Assembly: GCA_010672925.1 (NCBI GenBank)
Contig: JAAHFP010000013.1
Span: forward strand, 248,001 to 312,000
DNA: 64,000 nucleotides
Direction: 5' to 3'
Source of the DNA: Symploca sp. SIO1C2
GTDB taxonomy: Bacteria; Cyanobacteriota; Cyanobacteriia; Cyanobacteriales; Coleofasciculaceae
This document shows positions 8,106 through 16,419 of this stretch, one piece after another. The notes beneath the pieces were generated by a model. That model searched no databases and was not told the DNA's origin. It was given only the letters and a program-made list of their open reading frames with translations. The stretch's first letter is position 1. Every line of letters starts with the position of its first letter. A program made the translations under genes and the position numbers.

Positions 8106-8813
8106 ATGGACGACCGATACAGCTCACCTGAAACAAACTCTAGTGCTAATGAGTTAATTTGTGCTTCTCCTCTTTTTGAAGGTTTATCCAGTAAATATGT
8201 GGAGCAAGCAACTGCTAATGTAGTTACCCGCAGCCATCCAGCGAATCGAGTCATTTTGCTGGAAAATGACTGGGGTGGTTCTGTGTACTTTATATTAGAG
8301 GGTTGGGCAAAAATTCGCACCTACAACCTAGATGGCAAAGAGGTGACCCTAAATATACTTGGCAGAGGAGAAATCTTTGGCGAAATGGCGGCGCTAGATG
8401 AAGTTCCTCGTTCAACAGATGTAATTACCCTCACTCCCACCACTATTGGTAGTATTCCCTCCCAGGATTTCCTCCAGTTGATTCATTCTGACCCCCTAGC
8501 TGGTTTCCGCTTGTCTCAGCTAATGGCAAAGCGCCTGCGCCAAGTTAACCGGCGTCTCCGTTTGCGGGAGTCTGATAGTACATCGCGGGTGGCAGATACT
8601 TTATTATTTCTGGCAGAGGGACAAGGCCAACTCAAGCAGCAAGGAACAGAAATTCCCAACTTACCCCACCGAGAGTTAAGTAGCCTCAGTGGACTAGCAC
8701 GGGAGACAGTCACCAGGGTATTGACTAAACTGGAGAAGAAGGGACTGATTAAACGGGAGCACGATATTATGTATATCCCGGATGTTAACGCCTTAGAGCG
8801 AATTATTGCATAA
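8106..8813 (+). CDS. CRP/FNR-family transcription regulator
   Basis: This 235-aa protein has an N-terminal cyclic-nucleotide-binding beta barrel (about residues 20-140). It includes FGEMAALDEVPRSTDV, which retains the Gly-Glu and Arg of the phosphate-binding cassette, so cAMP or cGMP binding is possible. The C-terminal winged helix-turn-helix (about residues 180-220: LPHRELSSLSGLARETVTRV) has the ETVTR recognition helix typical of CRP proteins. No Fe-S cysteine cluster is seen, so an FNR-type oxygen sensor is unlikely. It precedes the DUF2232 and cobT genes on the same strand. It is not confidently NtcA or SyCRP1. Confidence 0.88.
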   Translation: MDDRYSSPETNSSANELICASPLFEGLSSKYVEQATANVVTRSHPANRVILLENDWGGSVYFILEGWAKIRTYNLDGKEVTLNILGRGEIFGEMAALDEVPRSTDVITLTPTTIGSIPSQDFLQLIHSDPLAGFRLSQLMAKRLRQVNRRLRLRESDSTSRVADTLLFLAEGQGQLKQQGTEIPNLPHRELSSLSGLARETVTRVLTKLEKKGLIKREHDIMYIPDVNALERIIA

Positions 8814-8863
8814 AGCCTTACGGGGAACTTCAAAACAGAAGGCTCATAGTTATAGCAGTTCTA

Positions 8864-8897
8864 AATTCTAAATTCTAAATTCTAAATTCTAAATTCT
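8864..8897. repeat. TAAATTC heptamer tract upstream of the DUF2232 gene
   Basis: Five near-perfect tandem copies of TAAATTC end about 25 bp before the next start codon, where a promoter or leader would be expected. Confidence 0.85.
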
Positions 8898-8920
8898 CCA
8901 TCTCCCCTAGCTAAACCTGC

Positions 8921-9667
8921 ATGAGCGATCCTTTTGATGATTCCCCAGTTTCTCCCCCTGCTCCTTCCAGGGAAACTAAACAAAGATCTTTAACCTCAGA
9001 GGAGGAGTCTTTAGAAGAATATACTAAACCTCAAGGTGTGCAGTCTAACTCTAAAGCTCCTTTAGCAATGGTGGAAACAGCTTTTCTTGCTAGTACCGCT
9101 AGTTTGATTTGGCTGATTAATTATTACTTCCCTCTAGGGCCATTACTAAGGATTTTTTTCCCCTTACCCATTGCTTTAGTCTATATTCGGTGGGGAAAAA
9201 GGGCATCTTGGATGGCTGCTTTGGTTTCCGGGTTGTTGTTGTCGGTACTTATGGGACCAACCCGTAGTATTATCTTTGTTATTCCCTTTGGCCTGATGGG
9301 AGTTCAACTCGGAGCATTATGGAAACGCCAAACTAGTTGGATACTCTCCATTAGTATTGGCGCCATGATTGGTGCTTTTGGAGTGTTTTTTAGGCTTTGG
9401 CTCTTCTCAATGCTTTTAGGAGAAGATATTTGGTTTTATGTGATGAGCCAGGTTACAGAATTAGCAGATTGGGGATTTGTCAAACTGGGGTTACTTATTG
9501 AACCAAGTCTAACTCTAATTCAAGCGATCGCGATGGTGACGATTGTGATCAATAACATTGTGTACTTATTCGTAGTACATATTGTAGCCTTACTTATGCT
9601 TGACCGGTTAGGTAATCCGATTCCTCGACCACCAAAATGGGTACAGGTTTTATTGGATTATGAATAA
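8921..9667 (+). CDS. DUF2232 family membrane protein
   Basis: This 248-aa protein has an acidic cytoplasmic N-terminus (about 45 residues) followed by roughly seven hydrophobic segments, for example TAFLASTASLIWLINYYF, ALVSGLLLSVLMGP and VTIVINNIVYLFVVHIVALL. The pattern and the segment FFPLPIALVYIRWGK match DUF2232 (YybS-like) proteins, which resemble the membrane-spanning S components of vitamin transporters. Function is not established. It lies between a CRP-type regulator and cobT in the same direction, so a link with cobalamin uptake or synthesis is conceivable but unproven. Heptamer repeats flank it on both sides. Confidence 0.75.
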   Translation: MSDPFDDSPVSPPAPSRETKQRSLTSEEESLEEYTKPQGVQSNSKAPLAMVETAFLASTASLIWLINYYFPLGPLLRIFFPLPIALVYIRWGKRASWMAALVSGLLLSVLMGPTRSIIFVIPFGLMGVQLGALWKRQTSWILSISIGAMIGAFGVFFRLWLFSMLLGEDIWFYVMSQVTELADWGFVKLGLLIEPSLTLIQAIAMVTIVINNIVYLFVVHIVALLMLDRLGNPIPRPPKWVQVLLDYE

Positions 9668-9738
9668 GGGAGAATTAAGAATTAAGAATTAAGAATTAAG
9701 AATTAAGAATTAAGAATTAAGAATTGGGAATTGGGAAT
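9666..9738. repeat. TTAAGAA heptamer tract, followed by GGGAATT units
   Basis: About eight tandem copies of TTAAGAA start two bases after the DUF2232 stop and pass into GGGAATT units that end ten bases before the cobT start. Almost the whole intergenic spacer is made of heptamers. Confidence 0.92.
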
Positions 9739-9747
9739 GATTTAACA

Positions 9748-10953
9748 ATGATTAAAGTTTATACCCAAGCAACCCAGGGACATCGGTGGTTGCAGCGGTA
9801 TCAAGGATATCCACCTGTACTGGCTTGCATCTTAGGATTTACTGCTACTGGTTTAATTCCTGGCATTTCTGCTGCTGGAGCAACACCGGAGGATCGTAAG
9901 TATACCGCGATCGCGGATGCAGAATTTTTGGTTAACGGAGTTACCCCACAACCTCAATATCCCCTACCACCCCTTTCCGTTGGCGCTTCACCTGTATTTA
10001 TCTCCCGCGCTGTAGTCGAGGCATTTAATCTACCTGTCTACCTCTTCAATGCTGGTTTACCTCAACCACCCGCTGTACCGGCAATTGATTTGGCTGGTGT
10101 TCCTGCCAATTGCCTCTCCACGGGAAATGCTCTACCTCTGAAGAAGGTGCAACAGTTGTTGGAACAAGGCTTACAATGGGGTCACAAATTAGCTGAAGTT
10201 GCTGGTGAAGGTTATCTGATTATTGGAGAATGTGTAGTTGGGGGAACCACCACGGCTCTGGCTGTTCTCACTGGCTTAGGTATGGCTGCTGCTGGTAAAG
10301 TCAATAGTAGCCACCTTAACTGCAACCATACTCAAAAGTGGAAAATTGTGCAAGCAGGACTGCGACGGGCAGGGGGTATGGGGAGACGCGGGGACACGGG
10401 GACGCGGGGACGCGGGGATGATGAGATAGATGAGATAGGGAGATGGGGTGATGAGGAGTTTAGTGGTAATTTCTTTAACTTTTCTGATCCCATGCAACTA
10501 GTGGCTGCGGTAGGAGACCCGATGCAGATTGTGGCGGCGGGTATGGCGATTGCTGCTAGTGGTAGTTGTGGGGTTTTACTAGCTGGTGGTACACAAATGC
10601 TAGCGGTTTATGCTTTAGCCCAGGCATTAGCACTGCCTAGTTCTGGTATTCTGCAAAAATATTCCTTAAACTGGCAACCGGCACAAGTGGTAGTGGGAAC
10701 AACCCGTTGGGTGGCGGAAGATCCTACTGGTGATACGGTGGGATTAGCCGAGGAAATTAGCGATGTCGCGCTGATGGCAACTTTGTTGAATATGGCAACT
10801 TCTCGTTATCCTCAACTGCAAGCTTATGAACAGGGATATGTCAAAGAAGGAGTTGCTGCTGGGGGATGTGCAATTGCGGCTTCTTTATATCAAGGTTGGG
10901 ATTCAGTTAGGTTACTACAAGCAATTGAAGCTCTAGTATATAGGGCTTGTTGA
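9748..10953 (+). CDS. cobT: Nicotinate-nucleotide:dimethylbenzimidazole phosphoribosyltransferase-type CobT (cyanobacterial family)
   Basis: The product should transfer phosphoribose to the lower-ligand base of cobalamin. The 401-aa sequence has the glycine-rich core of the family (EGYLIIGECVVGGTTTALAVL; GMAIAASGSCGVLLAGGTQMLAVYALA) and the C-terminal YVKEGVAAGGCAIAASLY. The ATG at 9748 was chosen because the eight codons before it come from a heptamer repeat. Residues ~205-238 (RRAGGMGRRGDTGTRGRGDD and following acidic residues) are encoded by GACGCGGGG tandem repeats. They interrupt what should be a contiguous active-site half, and the frame is kept across the insertion. Whether the enzyme still folds is unknown. 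Confidence 0.85.
   Translation: MIKVYTQATQGHRWLQRYQGYPPVLACILGFTATGLIPGISAAGATPEDRKYTAIADAEFLVNGVTPQPQYPLPPLSVGASPVFISRAVVEAFNLPVYLFNAGLPQPPAVPAIDLAGVPANCLSTGNALPLKKVQQLLEQGLQWGHKLAEVAGEGYLIIGECVVGGTTTALAVLTGLGMAAAGKVNSSHLNCNHTQKWKIVQAGLRRAGGMGRRGDTGTRGRGDDEIDEIGRWGDEEFSGNFFNFSDPMQLVAAVGDPMQIVAAGMAIAASGSCGVLLAGGTQMLAVYALAQALALPSSGILQKYSLNWQPAQVVVGTTRWVAEDPTGDTVGLAEEISDVALMATLLNMATSRYPQLQAYEQGYVKEGVAAGGCAIAASLYQGWDSVRLLQAIEALVYRAC
10372..10456 (+). repeat. GACGCGGGG-type tandem repeat inserted in cobT
   Basis: Units GGGGAGACGCGGGGACACGG and variants, followed by GATGAGATA units, form an in-frame ~85-bp low-complexity insertion. The same GACGCGGGG units occur in spacers at 11621, 13923 and 16531. 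Confidence 0.85.
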
Positions 10954-11257
10954 ATCGGGAGACACGGAGAAAGGAATTTTCATGCATGCATGGTGGTGAA
11001 AAAATTGTTATCGGGATTCCCTCCTGCCTTCTGCCTCCTGCCTTCTGCAAAAAAAAACCGTCCTTTCAGGGACGGTACTTGAAAACCATTGTTTGCAATC
11101 ACAATATCAGCCGACTTTTTATGTTAAGTTTTTTTCCACATCGGGAAATAGTTTCTTAGTGACGAAGGAAATTTGTTAAATATTTCTGACATAGTGACAC
11201 TTTCCTGACATAATGGAATTAGGCTTTCCAATGCCAGGATTAATTAAACAACATAAC
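10954..11257. other. Intergenic region after cobT
   Basis: It contains one copy of the TTTCATGCATGGTGGTGAAA-type repeat (10978-11001), a CCTCCTGCCTTCTG tract, and a minus-strand terminator at 11047-11076. Nothing else is seen. Confidence 0.6.
11047..11076 (-). terminator. Rho-independent terminator, minus strand
   Basis: The arms ACCGTCC and GGGACGGT pair around a CTTTCA-type loop at 11057-11076. On the minus strand the hairpin is followed by an uninterrupted run of about ten T. It lies ~180 bp downstream of the 56-aa minus-strand gene and is probably its terminator. Confidence 0.8.
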
Positions 11258-11428
11258 TCAGTCTAGGCGCAGATAATTTGCCTCTGCTTCTAGCTTACGA
11301 ACCAGAGTTTCGTTGCCATTGGCTCTAGCTAACTCTAAACGATGTTCCAAGTTCTTCCTCAAGCTATCCCGGTGGGTAGCAGCAGTTCTTGTTACTTTTT
11401 TACGCAGATTTTTGTTCAACCCAAACAT
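11258..11428 (-). CDS. Conserved-looking small basic protein (56 aa)
   Basis: A complete 57-codon frame (start ATG 11426-11428, stop 11258-11260) encodes MFGLNKNLRKKVTRTAATHR and then DSLRKNLEHRLELARANGNE and a short C-terminus (TLVRKLEAEANYLRLD). The protein is strongly basic at the N-terminus and predicted all-helical. I take it as real because it is compact, has a Rho-independent terminator downstream, and looks like a small cyanobacterial protein rather than random translation. No function is known to me. It could bind nucleic acid or another protein through its amphipathic helices. Confidence 0.72.
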   Translation of the reverse strand: MFGLNKNLRKKVTRTAATHRDSLRKNLEHRLELARANGNETLVRKLEAEANYLRLD

Positions 11429-12079
11429 TATTTTGTGCTCAGTTCTTGTATCCTTCCATTTCTCCTAAGTTAGCATGGACAGAATCTGAAAGTAAAGTAA
11501 AAAAGTATTGTTTGATACAGAAATTAACAAACTAATGAGTATTTAGACTCATAAGTTGGCAAGAAATGGGGTGTAGGCTGTAGGGAGAAAAGGAGTGAGC
11601 AGAAGCTCAAGACACTGGTACGCGGGGATGCGGGGACGAGTTGAAGGGAAATCCCACGACAATTTTGTTTCACATCTGTATTGCCGGAGGGCGTAATATT
11701 CGGATAGGTATAATTTTGTCTATTGGGTTAAACTATTGCCCAAATGCACGCCTCTACATTGACCAACTACTATGACTAACAGCTTTAGGGACTTCCGAAA
11801 AATAAAAGATACAATCAACAAGAATGATAATCATTGTCATGATGGGGGGAGGAAATTGTGGGTGGGATTTCTTGAGCTTTGTATCCAATAGCTATAAGTT
11901 CTCTCTTTTCCCTCATCTCCCCTAGCTCCTTCAGCTCCCTCAGCCTCCCCAGCTCCCCCAGCTCCCCCAGCTTAACTTAACGAAAGTATAGCTATATAAC
12001 CGGATTTTGGTATTACTTGGGCTTGTATTAATTCAATCTAAAATCTAAAATCTAAAATCTAAAATCTCTTAATTAATCT
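11429..12079. other. Intergenic region before ureD
   Basis: This is a 650-bp spacer with no convincing gene. It holds a GACGCGGGG-like stretch (11619-11640), an AGCTCCC 9-mer tract at 11925-11972, and an ATCTAAA heptamer tract at 12038-12067 that ends 12 bp before the ureD start. The A/T-rich central part (11440-11560) may hold the promoter of the 56-aa gene. Confidence 0.55.
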
Positions 12080-12931
12080 GTGAACCCACTTGAGCCAGAG
12101 CCAATAGCGAACGGATGGCATGGTAGCCTAGACTTAGTATATGCCCATGATGATGGTGCTACCCGCCTTATTCACTCTCAAATGCGATCGCCTCTCAAGG
12201 TACAGCGATCTTTTTATCCAGAAGGGCCAGCAGTTTGTCACAATATTGTTTTACACACAGCTGGGGGTATAGTAGGAGGCGATCGCCTTGAGCAAAATAT
12301 CCACCTCCAAGCTAATTCCCATGCCTTAATTACTACTGCTGCTGCCGGTAAGGTTTATCGTAGTAACGGACAAGAAGCGAGACACCGTATCAACCTCAAA
12401 GTAGAAGCTGGTGCTTGTTTGGAATGGCTACCCCAGGAGACAATTATCTTTAATGGTGCAGTTTATCGGCAAGATTTACGGGTAGAATTAGCACCAGGAG
12501 CAAGTTGGTTAGGTTGGGAGATTACCCGCTTTGGTCGTACAGCCAGGGGAGAACAGTTTTTGCAAGGAAATTGGCGATCGCACTCGGAAGTCTGGCAGCA
12601 AGGATACCCTCTGTGGATTGAACGGCAATGGTTACCGGGTAGTGAAACCAGCTTCAACAGTCCCCATGGCTTAGCCGGAGAACCCATAGTTGGTATGCTT
12701 TGTTGGTTAAGTCAACCGATAACACCAAATTTACTAGAGCAAGTGAAAAAACTCTGGAATGCTAAGGAAAATCAAGGAGAGGCGGGAGTGACTCAGTTAG
12801 TTGCCGGATTATTGTGCCGTTATCGTGGTGCTTCAACCTCTGAAGTGAGAAACTGGTTTACGGAGGTTTGGCAGCTGTTACGCTTGTCTTCTTCTGGAAG
12901 TTCTGTGAAAAAGCCAAGAGTCTGGATATAA
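12080..12931 (+). CDS. ureD: Urease accessory protein UreD
   Basis: UreD forms the UreDFG scaffold that delivers nickel to apo-urease. The 283-aa length and the segments VCHNIVLHTAGGIVGGDRLE, ALITTAAAGKVYRSNG, EWLPQETIIFNGA and RFGRTARGE are diagnostic of the family. The start is a GTG (12080) with no clear Shine-Dalgarno. A heptamer tract ends just upstream. ureA follows 45 bp downstream. The gene looks intact, although the last ~12 residues (SSSGSSVKKPRVWI) are poorly conserved in type. Confidence 0.93.
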   Translation: MNPLEPEPIANGWHGSLDLVYAHDDGATRLIHSQMRSPLKVQRSFYPEGPAVCHNIVLHTAGGIVGGDRLEQNIHLQANSHALITTAAAGKVYRSNGQEARHRINLKVEAGACLEWLPQETIIFNGAVYRQDLRVELAPGASWLGWEITRFGRTARGEQFLQGNWRSHSEVWQQGYPLWIERQWLPGSETSFNSPHGLAGEPIVGMLCWLSQPITPNLLEQVKKLWNAKENQGEAGVTQLVAGLLCRYRGASTSEVRNWFTEVWQLLRLSSSGSSVKKPRVWI

Positions 12932-12976
12932 CAAAGTGATTTTCCCAAAAATAACCATTAACTAGCAAGTTTCAAT

Positions 12977-13279
12977 ATGCAACTATCGCCTCAGGAAAAA
13001 GACAAACTACTAATTTTCACAGCTGCTTTGCTAGCGGAAAGACGCAAGAACAAAGGCTTAAAACTGAACTACCCAGAAGCAGTTGCTTATATCTCTGCGG
13101 CTATTTTAGAAGGTGCCAGGGAAGGGAAGACAGTGGCTGATTTAATGAGTTACGGAACTACCTTACTAACTCGGTACGATGTGATGGAAGGAATTCCGGA
13201 AATGGTTCATGAAGTGCAGGTAGAAGCTACCTTTCCTGATGGCACAAAACTAGTTACAGTTCATGATCCAATTCGATAA
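12977..13279 (+). CDS. ureA: Urease gamma subunit UreA
   Basis: This 100-aa protein has full family length and the signatures [41 protein letters not shown] and [20 protein letters not shown]. With beta and alpha chains it forms the nickel urease that splits urea to ammonia and carbon dioxide. It follows ureD closely. Unusually, the next gene is a cupin and not ureB, and neither ureB nor ureC is present anywhere in the window, so the structural operon is split. Confidence in the identity is high. Function depends on subunits elsewhere. Confidence 0.95.
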   Translation: MQLSPQEKDKLLIFTAALLAERRKNKGLKLNYPEAVAYISAAILEGAREGKTVADLMSYGTTLLTRYDVMEGIPEMVHEVQVEATFPDGTKLVTVHDPIR

Positions 13280-13392
13280 GCGGTTATAACAGTTATCGTA
13301 TTCGTGAAGTATCTCCCATTCCCTATTCCCCATTCCCTATTCCCAACAAACAATAACGAATGCATCTCATCCCAAATATAAACCCTATATTT

Positions 13393-13914
13393 ATGCAAAA
13401 TGACATTGAGAAGTATCTTGTCACTAAAGAAGAAATAGAAGCCTACGAGGGTATTCATAAAACTCACTTCCTTAACCAGAATGCTCAAAGGCTAAATAAA
13501 TCTCTAGGAGACCTTACTGGATTATCCGGGTTGGGATTTCATATCATTGAAGTTCCACCGGGTAGAGAATCTACGGAATTACATTTGCACTATCATGAAG
13601 ATGAATGTGTGTATATCCTTGAAGGGACAGCTGAGGCAACTATAGGTGATGAAGTATATTCTGTAAAAGCGGGAGACTTTATTGGCTATCGTGCTGGTGG
13701 CAAACCTCACAAGCTCAAAAATAATGCAGATACTGTTTTAAAGTGTATTGTCGTTGGTCAAAGGCTTGAGCATGATGTTGGAGAATATACTAAGCTGAAT
13801 AAACGCCTTTATCGCAATAAAGGGTTAAAGTGGAACCTGGTTGATATCGAAAATATAGATGAGCCAGTTGCTGGGAAAAAAGTTCCACCCATAGAGGAAA
13901 CTACTCTAAAATAG
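13393..13914 (+). CDS. Cupin-domain protein
   Basis: About 173 residues from MQNDIEKYLVTKEEIEAYEG; an upstream ATG at 13360 adds 11 unlikely residues. The cupin_2 barrel is evident: ESTELHLHYHEDECVYILEG gives the H-x-H-x3-E metal ligands of motif 1, and GDFIGYRAGGKPHKLKN gives motif 2 with the last His. Similar single-cupin proteins (COG3837-like) have no fixed function. The gene occupies the place where ureB would be expected, 113 bp after ureA, separated by a tract of CCCTATTCC-type repeats. No link to urea metabolism can be shown. Confidence 0.8.
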   Translation: MQNDIEKYLVTKEEIEAYEGIHKTHFLNQNAQRLNKSLGDLTGLSGLGFHIIEVPPGRESTELHLHYHEDECVYILEGTAEATIGDEVYSVKAGDFIGYRAGGKPHKLKNNADTVLKCIVVGQRLEHDVGEYTKLNKRLYRNKGLKWNLVDIENIDEPVAGKKVPPIEETTLK

Positions 13915-14330
13915 ACGCACTGGACGCGGGGATGTCGAGGCACAGAGAGATACAGTTTCATTCGGGTGAACGAAAAAAACTGTGGGAGAGCCTTTTTGAG
14001 TAATGAGTGATGAGGGTCAAAACTTGCGTCAAATCTCTTTACTCGGAAACTCGGAAACTCGGAGATTCCTGACTAAAAGTTTCTTCAGATCCACTGTAAA
14101 TTTTGTTCACCCGTTTCATGCATGGTGGTGAAACTTTTTCATCAGTACGCCTCTCTTTATAGTAACACTGTTAGACTACAAACAGCAAAATATTCCTTAT
14201 ATTAAATGAAGAAGGTCGAAGGTCGGATTGGTGAGTTTAACTATTTGGCGTTGCCTGTTGCTTTATGTTTTTTGATGGCAGTACTGACTCACCTAACACC
14301 TAACACCTACCACCTAACACCTAATTACCG
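13915..14330. other. Repeat-rich intergenic region
   Basis: It contains a GACGCGGGG unit (13923), ACTCGGAA units (14040-14064), a TTTCATGCATGGTGGTGAAA copy at 14114-14133 and ACCTAAC heptamers (14289-14326) just before the next start. No gene was recognised. Confidence 0.6.
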
Positions 14331-15500
14331 ATGATTAACCAAGCACCTACCTCATTGCTGTCCCTAACTGTAGCACCAGCTCAGGTGTTGCGTGGTTCTC
14401 AATCCCTGGCACTTTCAGTAGAAGCGATCGCACATTTGGGAGATCGTCCTTTGGTTGTTGGAGGCAATCGCACTTTGGCTAGCCTCGCACCACAATTACA
14501 AACTCTCTTAGAGCAACAGCAACTTACCTCTTCTTTAGTATCCTATAGTCCTGATTGCAGTGAGGGATCTCTGGCATCCCTAAGAGCAGCGGTGAGTGAG
14601 CACCAAGCTGATGTCATTATTGGTATTGGTGGTGGTAAAGCCTTAGATACAGCTAAACTGCTGGCTCACCAGTGTCACTTATCCATTGTCACCATACCTA
14701 CCTCTGCGGCTACTTGTGCTGCTTGGACAGCTTTATCCAATATTTATTCTGACCAGGGCGCTTTCGAGTATGATGTGAGTCTTAACCGTTGTCCCAATTT
14801 GCTAGTGCTCGATTACAGCCTCATCGAGACAGCACCCCAACGAACCCTAGTAGCAGGTATTGGTGATGCTTTGGCAAAGTGGTATGAAGCTTCTGTTAGC
14901 AGTGGCGCTGACTCGGCTACCTTGATTATTGCTGCGGTACAACAGGCAAGAGTACTGCGAGACATCCTAATGCAAAAATCAGCAGAGGCTCTTCAAGAAC
15001 CAGGGAGTGCAGTGTGGCGGGAAGTTGTAGATGCCACTGTCTTACTAGCCGGGGTTATTGGTGGTTTGGGTGGTGCTCAATGTCGCACTGTTGCTGCCCA
15101 TGCAATCCACAATGGTTTAACCCATTTACCCGCAGCACACGATGCCTTACATGGGGAGAAAGTAGCCTATGGAATTCTCGTACAGTTGCGCCTGGAGGAA
15201 ATGCTGCAAGGTAACCAACTGGCAGCAGCAGCAAGACAACAGTTGCACTCATTTTACACCGAGATTGGCCTACCCCAAACCCTGGATGACCTGGGATTAG
15301 GAAATATTACCCTAGCAGAGTTAAGGCAAGCAGCAGAAGTTGCTTGTAGGGAGAATTCCGATATCCATCATTTACCATTCCCGGTTACACCAGAACAGTT
15401 AATGGCAGCAATGGTTTCCACAACAACCCCAGTAGGGGACTCCCAAATCAAGAATATCCCATCCCTGGGGGAGCTGGGGGAGCTGAGGGAGCTGGGGTAG
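14331..15500 (+). CDS. Iron-containing alcohol/glycerol dehydrogenase family protein
   Basis: This 389-aa protein has the NAD-binding turn GIGGGKALDTAKL (about residues 96-108) and a plausible metal site: Asp179 (GIGDALAKW), His257/His260 (AAHAIHNG) and the His of DALHGEKVAYG near residue 275. This layout matches the glycerol-dehydrogenase branch of the family. The substrate cannot be told from sequence. The last ~11 residues (LGELGELRELG) are encoded by GGGGGAGCT repeats running into the intergenic spacer, so the natural C-terminus was probably near NIPS. A heptamer tract lies immediately upstream. Confidence 0.85.
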   Translation: MINQAPTSLLSLTVAPAQVLRGSQSLALSVEAIAHLGDRPLVVGGNRTLASLAPQLQTLLEQQQLTSSLVSYSPDCSEGSLASLRAAVSEHQADVIIGIGGGKALDTAKLLAHQCHLSIVTIPTSAATCAAWTALSNIYSDQGAFEYDVSLNRCPNLLVLDYSLIETAPQRTLVAGIGDALAKWYEASVSSGADSATLIIAAVQQARVLRDILMQKSAEALQEPGSAVWREVVDATVLLAGVIGGLGGAQCRTVAAHAIHNGLTHLPAAHDALHGEKVAYGILVQLRLEEMLQGNQLAAAARQQLHSFYTEIGLPQTLDDLGLGNITLAELRQAAEVACRENSDIHHLPFPVTPEQLMAAMVSTTTPVGDSQIKNIPSLGELGELRELG

Positions 15501-15512
15501 CTGGGGGAGTAT
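15464..15512. repeat. GGGGGAGCT 9-mer tract at a gene end
   Basis: About five tandem 9-mers (GGGGGAGCT, GAGGGAGCT, GGGGTAGCT) cover the last 11 codons and the stop of the dehydrogenase gene. Confidence 0.9.
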
Positions 15513-15621
15513 AGCAGTCTCCAGGGCGGTTAAGACATTTTTAGGTAAGGCAAGTTAACAAGGGGCTGCCATCCCCTTGGCGGTTGCTATACAAGTATTG
15601 ACCATCGTTTAAGCACAGACT

Positions 15622-16419
15622 ATGATTATTGCCAAATCTCCGAAACCAACAACTATTGATCTTCCTGACCATACCCAGTTACCAGAATCTGATGGTACTT
15701 TTGTGTTCGCGGAGCGTGCCGTAGGCAAAAATTTTCAAGAACATCCGCAAAGCGTTTTACTCACTGATTCTATCAGACCTGTTTTACAGCAACTTCACCC
15801 TGATGGACAATATCGTATTGGCCAAGACTGTGGCATTTATTGGCGCTTAACTGAACCTCCAGAAAAAGGTGCTGAGGCTCCTGATTGGTTTTATGTTCCC
15901 CATATACCACCTCTACTAGATGGTGAGATGCGTCGGTCTTATGTCTTGTGGAAAGAGTACGTTGCACCACTGATTGTCCTGGAATTTGTCTCAGGGGATG
16001 GTTCAGAAGAGCGAGATCAAACTCCCCCTTCCGTAGATAACCAAGGGGAGAAACAGAAGGCTGGCAAATTTTGGGTGTATGAGCAAGCAATTCGAGTGCC
16101 TTTCTATGGTATCTATGAGGTGAAGAAAGCTTCAGTAGATGTGTATCATTTGGTAGCAGGTAGCTATGAACTTTTAAGTCGTAATGAGCGGGGTCATTAT
16201 CCCATCCCGGCCATGGGCGTAGAGTTGGGTATTTGGCAAGGAGAATACGATGAGGTAACACTTCCTTGGCTACGTTGGTGGGATAATCAAGGAAATCTGC
16301 TGTTAACTGGGGACGAGCGCTCACAGCTGCTATCCTCTCAATTGGAGCAAGAACGACAACGAGCTGAGCGACTAGCAGAGCGTTTACGCCAAATGGGAAT
16401 TGACCCCAATGAATTGTAA
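15622..16419 (+). CDS. Uma2-family (DUF820) PD-(D/E)XK-fold protein
   Basis: This 265-aa protein has IGQDCGIYWRLTEPP, PDWFYVPHIPP and LIVLEFVSGDGSEERDQT. These carry the acidic residues and fold pattern of Uma2 putative endonucleases, a family greatly expanded in cyanobacteria with unknown biological role. The C-terminus is a short coiled coil (LEQERQRAERLAERLRQMGI), also typical. Two stretches look inserted: VFAERAVGK (from TTCGCGGAGCGTGCCGTAGG, a dispersed cyanobacterial repeat) near residue 30, and SVDNQGEKQKAG near residue 145, where family members usually pass directly from ERDxTP to GKFWVYE. The frame is maintained across both. Confidence 0.85.
   Translation: MIIAKSPKPTTIDLPDHTQLPESDGTFVFAERAVGKNFQEHPQSVLLTDSIRPVLQQLHPDGQYRIGQDCGIYWRLTEPPEKGAEAPDWFYVPHIPPLLDGEMRRSYVLWKEYVAPLIVLEFVSGDGSEERDQTPPSVDNQGEKQKAGKFWVYEQAIRVPFYGIYEVKKASVDVYHLVAGSYELLSRNERGHYPIPAMGVELGIWQGEYDEVTLPWLRWWDNQGNLLLTGDERSQLLSSQLEQERQRAERLAERLRQMGIDPNEL

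Noticed and set aside
7955-8320. 121-aa minus-strand frame
   Set aside because: It overlaps the start of the CRP-family gene antisense and has no domain resemblance.
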